64,000 bases of DNA from Saccharopolyspora gloriosae (GCF_022828475.1 NZ_CP059557.1:4139470-4203469), one strand, 5' to 3'; shown: positions 36,382-45,845, counted from the stretch's first letter. Notes: generated by a model from the letters alone, not told the origin. Translations and numbers: made by a program.

Positions 36382-36453
36382 GCGCCGGTGCCGCGTGATT
36401 CCGGCGCTCTGCTGGAGAAACCCCGGCGCTCGGGTGAGGAATGCGGCACTGCG

Positions 36454-37311
36454 TCACTCCCAGTTGAAGAAACCGCGGCCGGTTTTGCGGCCGAGCTCTC
36501 CCCGCGCGACCTTGTCGCGCAGCAGCTGCGGTGGCGCGAACCGCTCGCCGAGGGTCGCGTGCAGGTGTTCGGCGATCGCCAGGCGGACGTCCAGCCCGAC
36601 CAGGTCGGTGGAGCGCAGCGGACCCATCGGGTGCCGGTAGCCCAGTTCCATCGCGGAATCCACGGATGCGGCGTCGGCGATGCCCTCCGCCAGCATCCGG
36701 ATCGCCTCCAGTCCCAGCAGCACGCCAAGACGACTGGTGGCGAAACCGGGCGAGTCGCGCACCAGCAGATCCGTTTTGCCGAGGACGCGCACCCAGCCGC
36801 GCGCCCGGCCGATGACGGCCTCGGTGGTGCTCGGGCCTGCCACCAGTTCCACGAGTTTCGAAGCGGGAACCGGGTTGAAGTAGTGCATGCCCAGGAATCG
36901 CTCCGGGTGCCGCAGTGCGGCGGAAAGTCCGGCGACGGACAGCGAACTCGTGTTGCTGGCGAGCACCGCCTCCGCATCGACGAACCGCTCTGCGCCGGAG
37001 AGCACCTCGACCTTCGTCTCGGCCACTTCCGGCACCGCCTCGATCACCAGCTCCGTACCAGCGGGGAGATCGGCGAGCTCCGGAATCACGTTCAAGCGGC
37101 TGAGCAGCTCATCCGGGTCGTCCAGCTTCTCCCGCTTCGCGTCCTTCTGGACGGCGTCCGAGAGCCTTTTCTCGGCAATGTCCGCCGCAGCGGTCCCTCT
37201 TTCCACAATGGATACTTCGGCGCCCGCGATGGCGTACGTCCGCGCGATTCCCGAACCCATCTGTCCACCACCGATCACGGCGACCTTCGCCGGAATTGCT
37301 GACGTGGCCAT
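36454..37311 (-). CDS. 3-hydroxyacyl-CoA (3-hydroxybutyryl-CoA) dehydrogenase
   Basis: A 285-residue NAD-dependent dehydrogenase, full length for the Hbd/FadB2 family. The NAD fold starts VAVIGGGQMGSGIARTYAIAG; VIEAVPEVAETKVEVLSG and ASNTSSLSVAGLSAALRHPE are followed by FLGMHYFNPVPASKLVELV, which holds the catalytic histidine with its later glutamate partner, and the C-terminal domain with GYRHPMGPLRSTDLVGLDV. It interconverts acetoacetyl-CoA and 3-hydroxybutyryl-CoA in fatty-acid or polyhydroxybutyrate metabolism. GGAGG precedes the ATG. No other beta-oxidation genes adjoin it. Confidence 0.92.
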   Translation of the reverse strand: MATSAIPAKVAVIGGGQMGSGIARTYAIAGAEVSIVERGTAAADIAEKRLSDAVQKDAKREKLDDPDELLSRLNVIPELADLPAGTELVIEAVPEVAETKVEVLSGAERFVDAEAVLASNTSSLSVAGLSAALRHPERFLGMHYFNPVPASKLVELVAGPSTTEAVIGRARGWVRVLGKTDLLVRDSPGFATSRLGVLLGLEAIRMLAEGIADAASVDSAMELGYRHPMGPLRSTDLVGLDVRLAIAEHLHATLGERFAPPQLLRDKVARGELGRKTGRGFFNWE

Positions 37312-37742
37312 GACTTCCTCCGCTTCCAGAACCGGGGCTCCGCTCCCGGTGTCGGCACTGTCGTACAGCCGTCGCGGAGCGAGTGCGCCGCGGATTCCGG
37401 ATCACATCCGGCGTTGCGCTGATCCTCTTGCCCGGCTCGCTCAATCGCGTTGGCAGGCACCCATTTTTAACCGTCCATTCGGTAGGCGATCAAGCAGGTA
37501 CCCCCGAAAGCACCGTCGACCCATCCCCCGTTTCGGCTAACGACACTGCTGTGGAGCGATGCGCTGCGAGGACCGCATGGACCAAGCCGGCCACGGGAGC
37601 TCGAGCACCCCGGCCGGTTCCGGGGAACGGCCCGGATCGCAGCGGGAAATCGCCGGAGCGAAACGCGCCCGAAAAATCACTTTCGACTTGCCGCAGCAAA
37701 TCCTTCGAGCTCAGCCGAGAAGGAACGTTCCCCGCGCGCGGA
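37312..37742. other. Intergenic region, nothing recognised
   Basis: About 430 bases between the dehydrogenase start and the TerC end, both on the minus strand. It should contain the dehydrogenase promoter and a terminator for TerC. No repeat-family copy, RNA or protein signature was found. Confidence 0.4.
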
Positions 37743-38957
37743 TCAGGAATCGCCCTCCGCCTCGCGCGTTCCCGGACCGGACATCTCCCGGTGTCGCTCG
37801 TGCGCGCGATGCAACAGGCCCATCAGCTGCGACTCCTCCCGGATGACCGCGCGATGTCGTTCCGGGAGCTTTCTGATCTGCTGCTCCTCATCCAGCAGCT
37901 TCTGGTAGATCTGCTCCCGTTTCGCCGGATCCGTCTCGAATCCCTCGTCGAGATAGGCCACGGCGTGCCTGCGAGCACCGGAGACCGCGTTCTGCGCCCG
38001 GCCCTTCGGACTCATCAGCGAGGCGACCACCGTGATCACCAGCACCCCGATGATCACGGTCAGGGACAGGCCGGTGCTGATCTCGATGACGTGCAACGGC
38101 ATGCCGTTGTTGATGAACGGCACATTGTTCTCGTGCAAAGCGTGCAACACGAGTTTCACCCCGATGAAGCCGAGAATCAGCGCGAGCCCGTAGGACAGGA
38201 AGATGAGCCGGTCCAGCAGCCCGTCGATGAGGAAGTACAGCTGCCGCAAACCCAGCAGCGAGAACGCGGTCGCGGTGATCACCAGGTACACGTTCTGCGT
38301 CAGCCCGAAAATGGCCGGGATGGAATCCAGCGCGAACAGCACGTCGGTGCCGCCGATCGCGACCATCACCAGCAGCATCGGGGTGAGCGTCCGCTTCCCG
38401 TCCACCATGGTGGTGAGCTTGTCGCCGTCGTACTCGTCGGTGGTGTGGAAGATGCGTTCGGCGATCCGGATGATGATGTTGTCGGCGGTGCGGTCCTCGG
38501 AGCCGGCGGGCCGCAGCAGATTCCCCGCGGTCACCAGCAGGATGAATCCGAAGATGTAGAACACCCAGGCCAGCGAGTTGATCAGCGCGGCACCGAGGAA
38601 GATGAATCCGGTCCGGGCGATGAGCGAGAACACGATGCCGAACAGCAGCACCTTCTGCTGATCCGCGTGCGGCACCTTGAAGCTCGAAATGATGATCAGG
38701 AAGACGAACAGGTTGTCCACCGACAGAGCCTTCTCCGTCACGTACCCGGCGAAGTACTCCGCGCCCATCGTGGCACCGCCGAACACCAGCACGCCGAGCC
38801 CGAACACGAGGGCGATGCCGACGTAACCGGCCGACCAGACCGCCGCCTCCCGCAGGCTCGGCGTATGCGCTTTGCGCACGTGGAAGATGTAGTCGAACAG
38901 CAGCAACCCGACGACCGCGATGATCGTCAGGAGCCACACCCAGCCCGGTACGTTCAT
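37743..38957 (-). CDS. TerC/Alx-family membrane protein
   Basis: A 404-residue integral membrane protein with the TerC fold: WVWLLTIIAVVGLLLFDYIFH, the conserved EYFAGYVTEKALSVDNLFVFLIIISSF with its acidic residues, GTDVLFALDSIPAIFGLTQN and LRQLYFLIDGLLDRLIFLSYGLALILGFIGVKL. The charged C-terminal tail (90 residues, many Arg, Glu and Gln) is cytosolic. Relatives include Alx, a manganese exporter, and tellurite-resistance TerC; a metal-ion role, probably Mn2+, is the best guess. No riboswitch of the yybP-ykoY type was recognised upstream. GGAG precedes the ATG. Confidence 0.92.
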   Translation of the reverse strand: MNVPGWVWLLTIIAVVGLLLFDYIFHVRKAHTPSLREAAVWSAGYVGIALVFGLGVLVFGGATMGAEYFAGYVTEKALSVDNLFVFLIIISSFKVPHADQQKVLLFGIVFSLIARTGFIFLGAALINSLAWVFYIFGFILLVTAGNLLRPAGSEDRTADNIIIRIAERIFHTTDEYDGDKLTTMVDGKRTLTPMLLVMVAIGGTDVLFALDSIPAIFGLTQNVYLVITATAFSLLGLRQLYFLIDGLLDRLIFLSYGLALILGFIGVKLVLHALHENNVPFINNGMPLHVIEISTGLSLTVIIGVLVITVVASLMSPKGRAQNAVSGARRHAVAYLDEGFETDPAKREQIYQKLLDEEQQIRKLPERHRAVIREESQLMGLLHRAHERHREMSGPGTREAEGDS

Positions 38958-39042
38958 GACAACTCCGCCCTGCCGACGATGAGTTCCACGGGCTCCGGCG
39001 ACCGGCCGGTGCGACGCGGATTCCGGGACGCGCCCACGCCGC

Positions 39043-40302
39043 TCAACGGTCCGCTTCCGGTTTCAGGTAGGCCAGCGCCGCCACCACCAGCCCCCGGGTG
39101 CCCGCGTCGAGCGTCGGTTGCGGCACCGGAGCGAACTTCGCCGAGTGATTCGCCGGGATGTCCTGCGCGACACGTCCCTGCCGCGCCGCCCGCTCGTAGC
39201 CCTCCGGGTCGACGCCGCCGAGCGCCCAATACGTGCTGGGGGCGTCGAACGCGGCGGGAAGATCACCGAAGTCCTCGCTCGCCGTCCACCGCCCCATCTC
39301 CCCGACGTCGTCGAAGTGCTCCTGCAGCGCGCCGGTGACCCGCTCGGTCACCTCGTGATCGTTCTCGGTCACCGGGAAGCTCCCGAACACCTCGAATTCG
39401 GGTTCCTTCGGGCACCGCGAGGCCACGCACTCGGCGCGGACGATCCGGTCGATCGCATCCAGCACCTGGGTGCGCACCTGCTCGCCGTAGGTGCGGACGT
39501 TGAGTTCGATGACCGCGGTGTCCGGGATGACGTTGCTCTTCGTCCCGGCCTGCACGCTTCCCACGGTCAGCACCACCGGCTCGCCCGGCGGCACCTCGCG
39601 GGCCACCACCGTCTGCAACCGGACGACGATCATCGCCGCGACCACGACCGGATCGACCGTGGTGTGCGGCATCGATCCGTGTCCGCCGGAGCCGTGCACG
39701 GTGATCCGCATGCTGTCGGCGGCGGCGAGCACCGGCCCGCTGCCGGTCGCGACCCGTCCGGCGGGCAACGGCAGCACGTGCTGCGCCAGCGCCACGTCCG
39801 GAGCGGGGATGATCGACCGGAGCCCGTCCTCGACCATGCCGCGGGCGCCGTCCGCGGTCTCCTCGGCGGGCTGGAACAACGCGATCGCAGTGCCGCTCCA
39901 GTGCCCGGTCCCTGCCGCCAGCAGCTGCGCGGCGCCGAGCAGGCAGGTGACGTGCACGTCGTGCCCGCACGCGTGCATCACCGGTGTGGGCGAGTCGCCG
40001 TCGGTGGTGACGGTGCTGGCGTAGCGCAGGCCGGTCGCCTCCCGCACCGGCAGCGCGTCCATGTCGGCGCGCAACAGCACCGTCGGTCCCGGCCCGTTGC
40101 GCAGCACCCCGACCACACCGGTGCCGCCGACCCCGGTGCGCACCTCGAAATCCCATTCGCCGAGGCGTTCGGCCACCTTCGAGGCGGTGCGGTGCTCCTG
40201 GTGCGAGAGCTCCGGGTGGCGGTGCAGGTCCTGGTAGAAATCCTCCAGCCAGCCGGTGTCTCCGCCGCTCAGGACTGCCTGAGCAGGTGACGTGGTCGTC
40301 AC
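39043..40302 (-). CDS. M20-family amidohydrolase
   Basis: A 419-residue zinc-dependent amidohydrolase of the hippuricase/IAA-amino-acid-hydrolase type (M20D). Signatures are DLHRHPELSHQEHRTA, the metal site HACGHDVHVTCLLGAA (HxD), and LFQPAEETADGARGMVEDGL (EE with catalytic glutamate), then HGSGGHGSMPHTTVDPV in the dimerisation domain. It probably removes an acyl or aryl group from an amino acid. The GTG start follows GAGGAG. It lies downstream of, and in the same direction as, the cation-channel-like gene with an 80-base gap. Confidence 0.92.
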   Translation of the reverse strand: MTTTSPAQAVLSGGDTGWLEDFYQDLHRHPELSHQEHRTASKVAERLGEWDFEVRTGVGGTGVVGVLRNGPGPTVLLRADMDALPVREATGLRYASTVTTDGDSPTPVMHACGHDVHVTCLLGAAQLLAAGTGHWSGTAIALFQPAEETADGARGMVEDGLRSIIPAPDVALAQHVLPLPAGRVATGSGPVLAAADSMRITVHGSGGHGSMPHTTVDPVVVAAMIVVRLQTVVAREVPPGEPVVLTVGSVQAGTKSNVIPDTAVIELNVRTYGEQVRTQVLDAIDRIVRAECVASRCPKEPEFEVFGSFPVTENDHEVTERVTGALQEHFDDVGEMGRWTASEDFGDLPAAFDAPSTYWALGGVDPEGYERAARQGRVAQDIPANHSAKFAPVPQPTLDAGTRGLVVAALAYLKPEADR

Positions 40303-40383
40303 GGGAGCTCCTCTCGGTTCGGCGGTCGGTACCGGAATTGTGCTGAGTCCCGCGTCCGCTCGCTTGGTCGAGAACCGGAGCCG

Positions 40384-41046
40384 TCACCGCCCGCCCGGCT
40401 CGTCCCCGTCGTCGTCCGCACGTCGCCGGCCCAACGCGGACGGCACCTGAAGTTCGAACACGACGCCCAGCATCCGGATCACGAAGCACGCCGCGGACGC
40501 CGCCAGCACGCCGAGCAGCGGGGCGAACCCGGCGTACGTGCCTGCCACCACGATCGCCGCGCCGACCAGCGCGGGCACCGCGTACAGGTCGCTGACCAGT
40601 ACCGCCGGGACTCGCCGGATGAGCACGTCCCGCACCGTGCCGCCGCCGACGGCGGTGATGCCGCCGAGCAGCACCGCCTGCACCGGGCCGAGCCCGAAGT
40701 CCAGCGCCTTCGTCGCGCCGGTCACGCAGAACACGCTCAGACCCACGGCGTCGAACACGACGATGATCGTGGTGAAGCGTTCCAGCGGAATGCTGAGGAA
40801 GAACGCCACCAGCGCTCCCGCGGCGGCCGCGCCCAGGTAGGTGAGGTCGCTGAACGTGGCGGGCGGTACCGAGCCGATCAGCACGTCGCGGATGATGCCG
40901 CCGCCCAGCGCGGTCGTCATTCCCAGCGCCAGCACGCCGACCAGGTCGACCCGGACGGCGCGCACCGCGGTGAGCGCGCCGTTGAGCCCGAAAGCGAACG
41001 TCCCCACCAGGTCCAGCACGAGCAACAGCGACGACGGCTCCGGCAT
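40384..41046 (-). CDS. TRIC-type (UPF0126) membrane protein
   Basis: A 220-residue protein with seven membrane segments in two related halves, each with a glycine-rich GGGxxRDVL signature: ALGMTTALGGGIIRDVLIG and GGITAVGGGTVRDVLIRRVP. This is the prokaryotic trimeric intracellular cation-channel family. Role: probably monovalent-cation flux or counter-ion movement. The ATG giving MPEPSSLLLVL is preferred over an upstream one. It may be the first gene of a unit with the amidohydrolase. Confidence 0.88.
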   Translation of the reverse strand: MPEPSSLLLVLDLVGTFAFGLNGALTAVRAVRVDLVGVLALGMTTALGGGIIRDVLIGSVPPATFSDLTYLGAAAAGALVAFFLSIPLERFTTIIVVFDAVGLSVFCVTGATKALDFGLGPVQAVLLGGITAVGGGTVRDVLIRRVPAVLVSDLYAVPALVGAAIVVAGTYAGFAPLLGVLAASAACFVIRMLGVVFELQVPSALGRRRADDDGDEPGGR

Positions 41047-41101
41047 ACCAGCAGTGTGCACGCGCCCCCGGCCCCCATACCCACCAGCCGCTCCAGCCCG
41101 A

Positions 41102-41215
41102 GTGAATGTCCCCGTTGCCCGACGTGACCGGCCAAAGGGGACGTTCGCCCGATGGCGCCGGTGGAGTCACCGGACCATTCGACCGGTCGGAGCGGGTGAA
41201 GGTGGCATTCACCTA
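41102..41215. repeat. Intergenic hairpin of the GTGAAYG family
   Basis: GAATGTCCCC pairs with GGGGACGTTC (one mismatch), and further on GGTGAA with TTCACC. The GCGGGTGAAGGTGGCATT flank resembles the one after the hairpin at 23859, so the two are probably related copies. Located downstream of the MazG-like gene, it may terminate it. Confidence 0.55.
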
Positions 41216-41238
41216 GAAGGCTTCTGCGGTTGCCGGGG

Positions 41239-41610
41239 TCAGGCTTCGGGTGGGGAGTGCAGGTCGGCCTGCTTGGCAGCGGTGCCGTGGGCGAGGTGGG
41301 CCGGGTAGCGGGACTCGTTGCGGTCGATCTTGGCGTGCGCCGCTTCGACGAGGTCGATTCCCGATGCTTCGGCGAACTGGACCAGGTAGAGCAGGACGTC
41401 GGCGGCCTCGTCCTCGAGCCGACCCTTCAGCGCGCCCTGTGCGAGCCCGTCGGCGACGGCGGTCTCGTCGAGCCACTGCAGTTCCGCGATCAGCTCGCCC
41501 GCTTCGCCGCTGAGCGCCATCGCGAGGTTCTTCGGGGTGTGGAACCGCCCCCAGTCGCGTTCCTGCGCGAAGTCGCGCAACCGGGCTCGGAGCTCAGCGA
41601 TGCTGTCCAT
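41239..41610 (-). CDS. MazG-like nucleotide pyrophosphohydrolase
   Basis: A 123-residue all-alpha NTP-PPase of the RS21-C6/MazG-like group: RDWGRFHTPKNLAMALSGEAGELIAELQW with the ExxE metal ligands, and DEAADVLLYLVQFAEASGI with the ExxD pair. It hydrolyses non-canonical nucleoside triphosphates to monophosphates and pyrophosphate, cleaning the pool (dCTP derivatives in the human relative). The ATG at 41610 gives the family's normal start (MDSIAELRARLRDFAQERDW). Upstream open sequence has no match. Confidence 0.88.
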   Translation of the reverse strand: MDSIAELRARLRDFAQERDWGRFHTPKNLAMALSGEAGELIAELQWLDETAVADGLAQGALKGRLEDEAADVLLYLVQFAEASGIDLVEAAHAKIDRNESRYPAHLAHGTAAKQADLHSPPEA

Positions 41611-41702
41611 GCCGTCACGGTATCGACGGCGAATTCCGGTGCGCCGCACCGTCCCCGATCGCCGACCCGGAGATCGACGACCGAGGAGGCCGAACCGCCC
41701 GG

Positions 41703-42695
41703 TCAGAACCTCGGTGCGGATCCGGCGAACTGCATCGCCTTGTACGGCCAGTTGTGCTCGGTGTTCCACTGGCTCACCACGAGGTGCAGGTCGTCGAGAG
41801 TGGAACCCGGCACGATGTAGCCGCCGTAGAGCTGCGCGACGTGGCCGCGGGCGTGGTCCTCGCCGTCCCAGGCGGAGCCGTGCACGGCGGTCGCTCGCGG
41901 GGTTTCGTACAGGTTCGCGGTAGGCACGTCCATGTTCAGCACGTCGATGCGGTAGTCACCGGCGTTGAACAGCGACAGCAGCCAGCGCCCGCCGACGGGA
42001 CGTAAGCACAGCTCGCCGTAAGCACCGGTGAGCGCGACGGTCGGCGGATTGCCCCACGCCCACACGCCGTCGCGGAATCCCCAGCCTTCCCACGCGCCCG
42101 GATCGGTGAGCCGGTCCGCGGGCACCCGGTGCAGCAGCAGTCCCTGGTCGCGGCGGAATCCGGTGGTGAAGGCGTACACGAAACCGTCGTCGCCGAGACC
42201 CCAGGTCAGCATCTGGAACAGCCCGCCGTGCAGGTCGCCGGGCCAGGTGGTGCCGGTGTGCTGCCAGGTCTCGCCGTTGTCGACGGAGCTGTGCACCTCG
42301 GTCCAGTGCACGTTGCCGATCCCCTGGCACACCATGACGTGCAGGTACATCGTGCCCCCGACGGTGATCAGGTCGGTGGGGATGACGGTGCTGACGTGGC
42401 GACCGTGGATGACGGTGTCGTGCTCGTAGGGCAGCGCCTGCCCCGCGTACGAGTCGGGGCCGATGGAGCCGGTCCACCCGACGCCGCCGGTGGCGGTGGT
42501 CGCGTCCGCGAACAGCACCACCGGTGACCGCCAGCCCGGCCCGCCGACCCCGGGCCGCTCGAACGTGTCGCCGAACACCGACACGATCCGCCCGTCCGGC
42601 GCCGTCGTCATGACGCCCAGGTCGGTGCCGCCGATGCCGAATCGGTCGGTCACTCCGGGGCCGGTCAGGTCTTTCACCTTGTGCACCAGCGTCAC
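41703..42695 (-). CDS. DUF4185-domain protein
   Basis: A 330-residue protein of the DUF4185 type, a five-bladed propeller related to glycosidase families. The GTG at 42695 (GAGAGGA two bases upstream) gives the family-like start TLVHKVKDLTGPGVTDRFG, followed by FGDTFERPGVGGPGWRSPV and repeated strands ending with HLVVSQWNTEHNWPYKAMQF. There is no obvious signal peptide, although many relatives are exported. Activity is unproven; carbohydrate binding or hydrolysis is a reasonable guess. Long upstream reading is rejected for lack of similarity. Confidence 0.8.
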   Translation of the reverse strand: MTLVHKVKDLTGPGVTDRFGIGGTDLGVMTTAPDGRIVSVFGDTFERPGVGGPGWRSPVVLFADATTATGGVGWTGSIGPDSYAGQALPYEHDTVIHGRHVSTVIPTDLITVGGTMYLHVMVCQGIGNVHWTEVHSSVDNGETWQHTGTTWPGDLHGGLFQMLTWGLGDDGFVYAFTTGFRRDQGLLLHRVPADRLTDPGAWEGWGFRDGVWAWGNPPTVALTGAYGELCLRPVGGRWLLSLFNAGDYRIDVLNMDVPTANLYETPRATAVHGSAWDGEDHARGHVAQLYGGYIVPGSTLDDLHLVVSQWNTEHNWPYKAMQFAGSAPRF

Positions 42696-42783
42696 GGTCC
42701 TCTCGCACTCGCACCGGCCGTTCCGGCGCCGTGGCCCCGACTGTAGGTGCGGATGCCCCTGTGATCGCACGCCGGGAGCGGGC

Positions 42784-43920
42784 TCACGCACGCTCGTCGG
42801 CGTCCTCGGTGCTTCCGGGCTCGTCGGCGTCCTCCGGCTCTTGCGGAGCAGGGTCGCCGGAGTCCGCCGGGGGTTCGGCGAGCGCGCGGATTCCCGCGTT
42901 GAGCAGTGCGATGGCGGGCACCACGAACACCGCACCGGCCACTCCGGCGCCGAGGAATCCCGCCGTGATGCCGAGAACGACGGCCAGCGGATGCAGCCGC
43001 ACGGCGTGCCCGAGGATCAGCGGCTGCAGCACGTGGCCCTCCAGCTGCATCACGCCGACGACGATGGCCAGCACGATGAGCGCGGGCAGCGGGCCGGTGG
43101 TGACCAGCGCCATCAGCACCGCGATCGAACCGGCGATCATGGCGCCGACGTAGGGCACGAACGCGCCGATGAACACCAGCGCGGCCAGCGCCGCCGACAG
43201 CGGCACACCGACGATGGCGCACCCGACGCCGACGCCCACCGCGTCCATCAGCGCCACCGCCGCGCTCGCCCGCACGTAGGCGACCAGCGATTCGAACGCG
43301 CGCCGCCCGGCCACGTCGACCCGCTCCCGGACGTTCTCGGGAACGGTCATCTTGAGCACGAACCGCCAGATCGACCGCCCGTCGCGCAAGAAGAAGATCA
43401 GCGTGAACAGGGTGATCAGCAGTCCGCTGCCGACGCTGAGCATGGTGCTCGCGGTGTACAGCGCCCCCGCCGTGAGACTGTTCTGGCTGCCGCGCAGGAA
43501 GTCGGTGACGCGCTGCACCCCTTGATCGAGCTGTCCCTGGCTGAGCCCCAGCGGCCCGTTCCGGAGCCACTGGTGGACGCTCTCGACGGTGTGCGCGGCC
43601 TGCTCCTGCAACCCCGGCAGTCCGTTGATCACGGTGAGCACGACCAGCGTCAGCACCCCGCCCACCACGACGAGCCCGAGCAGCAGCGTGAGCACCGTCG
43701 CCAAGGTCCGCGGCACCCCGATGCGGGCGAGCCGGTCCACCAGCGGCGCGAGCAACGCCGCGAGCAGCATGGCGACGCCGAGCGAGATCACCAGCTCGGC
43801 GAGCACCACCGCGATCCGGCCGAGCACCACGAGCAGCGCAGCCACCACCAGCAGCCGCCAGCTGACGGCCCCGGCGACGCGCAGTCCCCGAGGCACGGCC
43901 GATCCTTCTTGTTCGTCCAC
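42784..43920 (-). CDS. AI-2E-family transporter
   Basis: A 378-residue membrane protein (PF01594), eight or so membrane segments, with LVVLGRIAVVLAELVISLGVAMLLAALLAPLVDRL near the start, the conserved amphipathic middle and LEGHVLQPLILGHAVRLHPLAVVLG near the end, the best-preserved family motif. Substrates in this family range from autoinducer-2 to sodium/proton exchange. The GTG at 43920, behind GGAGG, is favoured; a GTG 12 bases earlier is possible. The acidic C-terminus (PADSGDPAPQEPEDADEPGS) is cytosolic. Confidence 0.9.
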   Translation of the reverse strand: MDEQEGSAVPRGLRVAGAVSWRLLVVAALLVVLGRIAVVLAELVISLGVAMLLAALLAPLVDRLARIGVPRTLATVLTLLLGLVVVGGVLTLVVLTVINGLPGLQEQAAHTVESVHQWLRNGPLGLSQGQLDQGVQRVTDFLRGSQNSLTAGALYTASTMLSVGSGLLITLFTLIFFLRDGRSIWRFVLKMTVPENVRERVDVAGRRAFESLVAYVRASAAVALMDAVGVGVGCAIVGVPLSAALAALVFIGAFVPYVGAMIAGSIAVLMALVTTGPLPALIVLAIVVGVMQLEGHVLQPLILGHAVRLHPLAVVLGITAGFLGAGVAGAVFVVPAIALLNAGIRALAEPPADSGDPAPQEPEDADEPGSTEDADERA

Positions 43921-44056
43921 CGCGTCCTCCACCCGCCCAAGATCGGCCGAATCCGGCCACGTTTAAACATGCCGCACCCCACCCGGGCGTGGTTGTCGGT
44001 GGGTTCTGGTTCCATCAGGGTGGGTGATCATTTCTGTTCGAGTGGAGGTGCGGGCG

Positions 44057-45046
44057 GTGCGGGAGGCGACCGGGAGTTCGGTGGCGCGCTGGATGGAGGT
44101 GTACCTGGAGCACCTGCAGGCCAGGAAGCTCGCCGCGAACTCGTTGCGGGCCTACCGGCTCGACCTCGATTCGGTGGGCGCGGCACTCGCGGAGCTCACC
44201 GGGACGCGCGTCGGGGAACTGCCGATGACGGCGGTGACGGCATCGGAGCTCCGGTCCGCGTTCGCCAGGCACGCCGCCGCTCGGTCGGCCTCCTCGGTGA
44301 CGCGGGCGTGGTCGACGTGGAACGGGTTCTTCGGGTTCCTCGTCATCGAAGGCGCCGTCGGCGGCAACCCCATGCAGGTGGTGCCGAAACCGCGCAGCGC
44401 GCCGTCAACGCCGAAGCCGCTGCAGGGCGAGGACACCCCGGAGCGGCTGCTGCGGCTGGTCGCCGACGGCGGGCGCCGCGCCCGGAACCCGTGGCCGGAG
44501 CGGGACCTGGCGGTGCTGGCCGTGCTGCTGTGCACCGGGGTGCGCTCGGCGGAACTGCTCGATCTCACCGTCGCGTCGCTGGCGGGGCGGCCCGGCGACC
44601 GGCGGCTGCACGTGCGCGGCAAGGGCGGCAAGAACCGGTCCATCCCCATCGAGGGCGCGCTCGACGAAGTGGTCGGCAGCTACCTGAGTTCGCGCCGGGT
44701 CCGGTTCGGCGACCGGCTGCCCGGTGCCGAACCGCTGTTCGTGGATCACCGCGGCGAGCCGTTGCGCCGTGGCGGGCTGCAGTACCTGGTGCGCCAATCG
44801 CTGCGCGCCGCGGGGATCTCCGATCGGGTGCAGCGCGGTGCGATGGTGCACGCCTTGCGGCACACGTTCGCGACCCGGCTGGCCGAGGACGGCGCGAACG
44901 CGGCGGAGATCGCGAAACTCCTCGGCCACGCGTCGATCAACTCCAGCCAGACCTACATCGACGTCACGGCCCGCGAACAACGCCTCACGGTGCGGGCGAA
45001 CCGCACCCACCAGGTGCTGGGCGAACTGGCTCCGCGCGAGGGTTAG
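44057..45046 (+). CDS. Lone tyrosine site-specific recombinase
   Basis: A 329-residue XerC/D-like integrase. It has a core-binding domain (VARWMEVYLEHLQARKLAANSLRAYRLDLDSV) and a catalytic domain with all active residues: Arg in CTGVRSAELLDLTVASL, Lys in VRGKGGKNRSIPI, HxxR in MVHALRHTFATRLAEDG, His in LLGHASINSSQTY and the Tyr nucleophile in QTYIDVTARE. The GTG at 44057 is supported by GGAGG. No recombination-directionality factor, transfer gene or att-site duplication is visible nearby, so it may be a relic, a Xer paralogue or an integrase of a lost element. It ends four bases into the convergent VOC gene. Confidence 0.9.
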   Translation: MREATGSSVARWMEVYLEHLQARKLAANSLRAYRLDLDSVGAALAELTGTRVGELPMTAVTASELRSAFARHAAARSASSVTRAWSTWNGFFGFLVIEGAVGGNPMQVVPKPRSAPSTPKPLQGEDTPERLLRLVADGGRRARNPWPERDLAVLAVLLCTGVRSAELLDLTVASLAGRPGDRRLHVRGKGGKNRSIPIEGALDEVVGSYLSSRRVRFGDRLPGAEPLFVDHRGEPLRRGGLQYLVRQSLRAAGISDRVQRGAMVHALRHTFATRLAEDGANAAEIAKLLGHASINSSQTYIDVTAREQRLTVRANRTHQVLGELAPREG

Positions 45047-45717
45047 CGGCCGGAGGCTTCAGATGGTGAGCCGCCCCAACGGCCGGTTTCGGTGGCGAGT
45101 CCGTACACCGCGCCGTGCGGGTCGGCGATCAGGACGACGTCGCCGAGCACCGGGTGCCGCATCCCTTCGACCACCCGGCCGCCGCCTTCGACGGCGCGGT
45201 CGGCCGCGAGGTCCACGTCCTCGGTGGCGAAGTGGCACACCCAGTCCCAGCGGCCGTCGACGGCTCGCCCGGATCGCGCGGCCACTGCGCGGCCACCGGT
45301 GAGGTAGCGCGCACCGTCCACGTTCCAGCCGAGCGTGGGCGCCCAGAACGCGTCCGCCCGGTCCGGGACACCGGTGCACAGCTCGACCCAGCAGGGTTCG
45401 CCTCGGCGCGGCGCGGGCGCCCACGGGCCGTGCTGGGCGCGGCCGGTGACCATCCGCGCGGTGACCTCATCGGGGCCGACCAGGTCCCCGTCGTGGCGCG
45501 CGCCGGCGAAGACCACGTACCAACCGGGCCGCACACCGTGCGTGGCGGGCCGCAGCGTGGCGCAGTGCCGCTCGCCGACCCAGCATTCGAAACCGTTCGT
45601 CGCGGAGCCCCACATCCGCCAGCCCAGCAGGTTCTGGTGGAACAGCGCCGCGCCCTCCGGGTCGGTGGTGATCAGTTCAACGCGACGCAAACCGCGCACG
45701 GCGGTGGGCTGGGGCAC
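45043..45717 (-). CDS. VOC-family protein (two glyoxalase-like halves)
   Basis: A 224-residue protein with two beta-alpha-beta-beta-beta modules: RRVELITTDPEGAALFHQNLLGWRM in the first and CWVELCTGVPDRADAFWAPTLGW...DWVCHFATEDVDLAADRAVEGGGRVVEG in the second, with the ending VLIADPHGAVYGL. Metal ligands of the vicinal-oxygen-chelate fold are partly present. Function is open: antibiotic resistance, dioxygenase-like or binding roles occur in such proteins. The GTG at 45717 is a guess; no clear ribosome site is seen and the frame is open further upstream to 45798. Confidence 0.75.
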   Translation of the reverse strand: MPQPTAVRGLRRVELITTDPEGAALFHQNLLGWRMWGSATNGFECWVGERHCATLRPATHGVRPGWYVVFAGARHDGDLVGPDEVTARMVTGRAQHGPWAPAPRRGEPCWVELCTGVPDRADAFWAPTLGWNVDGARYLTGGRAVAARSGRAVDGRWDWVCHFATEDVDLAADRAVEGGGRVVEGMRHPVLGDVVLIADPHGAVYGLATETGRWGGSPSEASGR

Positions 45718-45845
45718 AGCGGGGTCGTCCTTCGGGATCGAACAAGAGCCGTTAAGGCTCCATCTTGTCCTCCGAAAGTGGAACGGACAATGCTCCATTC
45801 AGCCTAACGGCGCCAGGTAGACGGCCGTTTCGATCACGCTCCGCA

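Noticed and set aside
44057-45046. Integrase as evidence of an integrative element spanning the region
   Set aside because: No tRNA target, no flanking direct repeats and no phage or transfer genes on either side.
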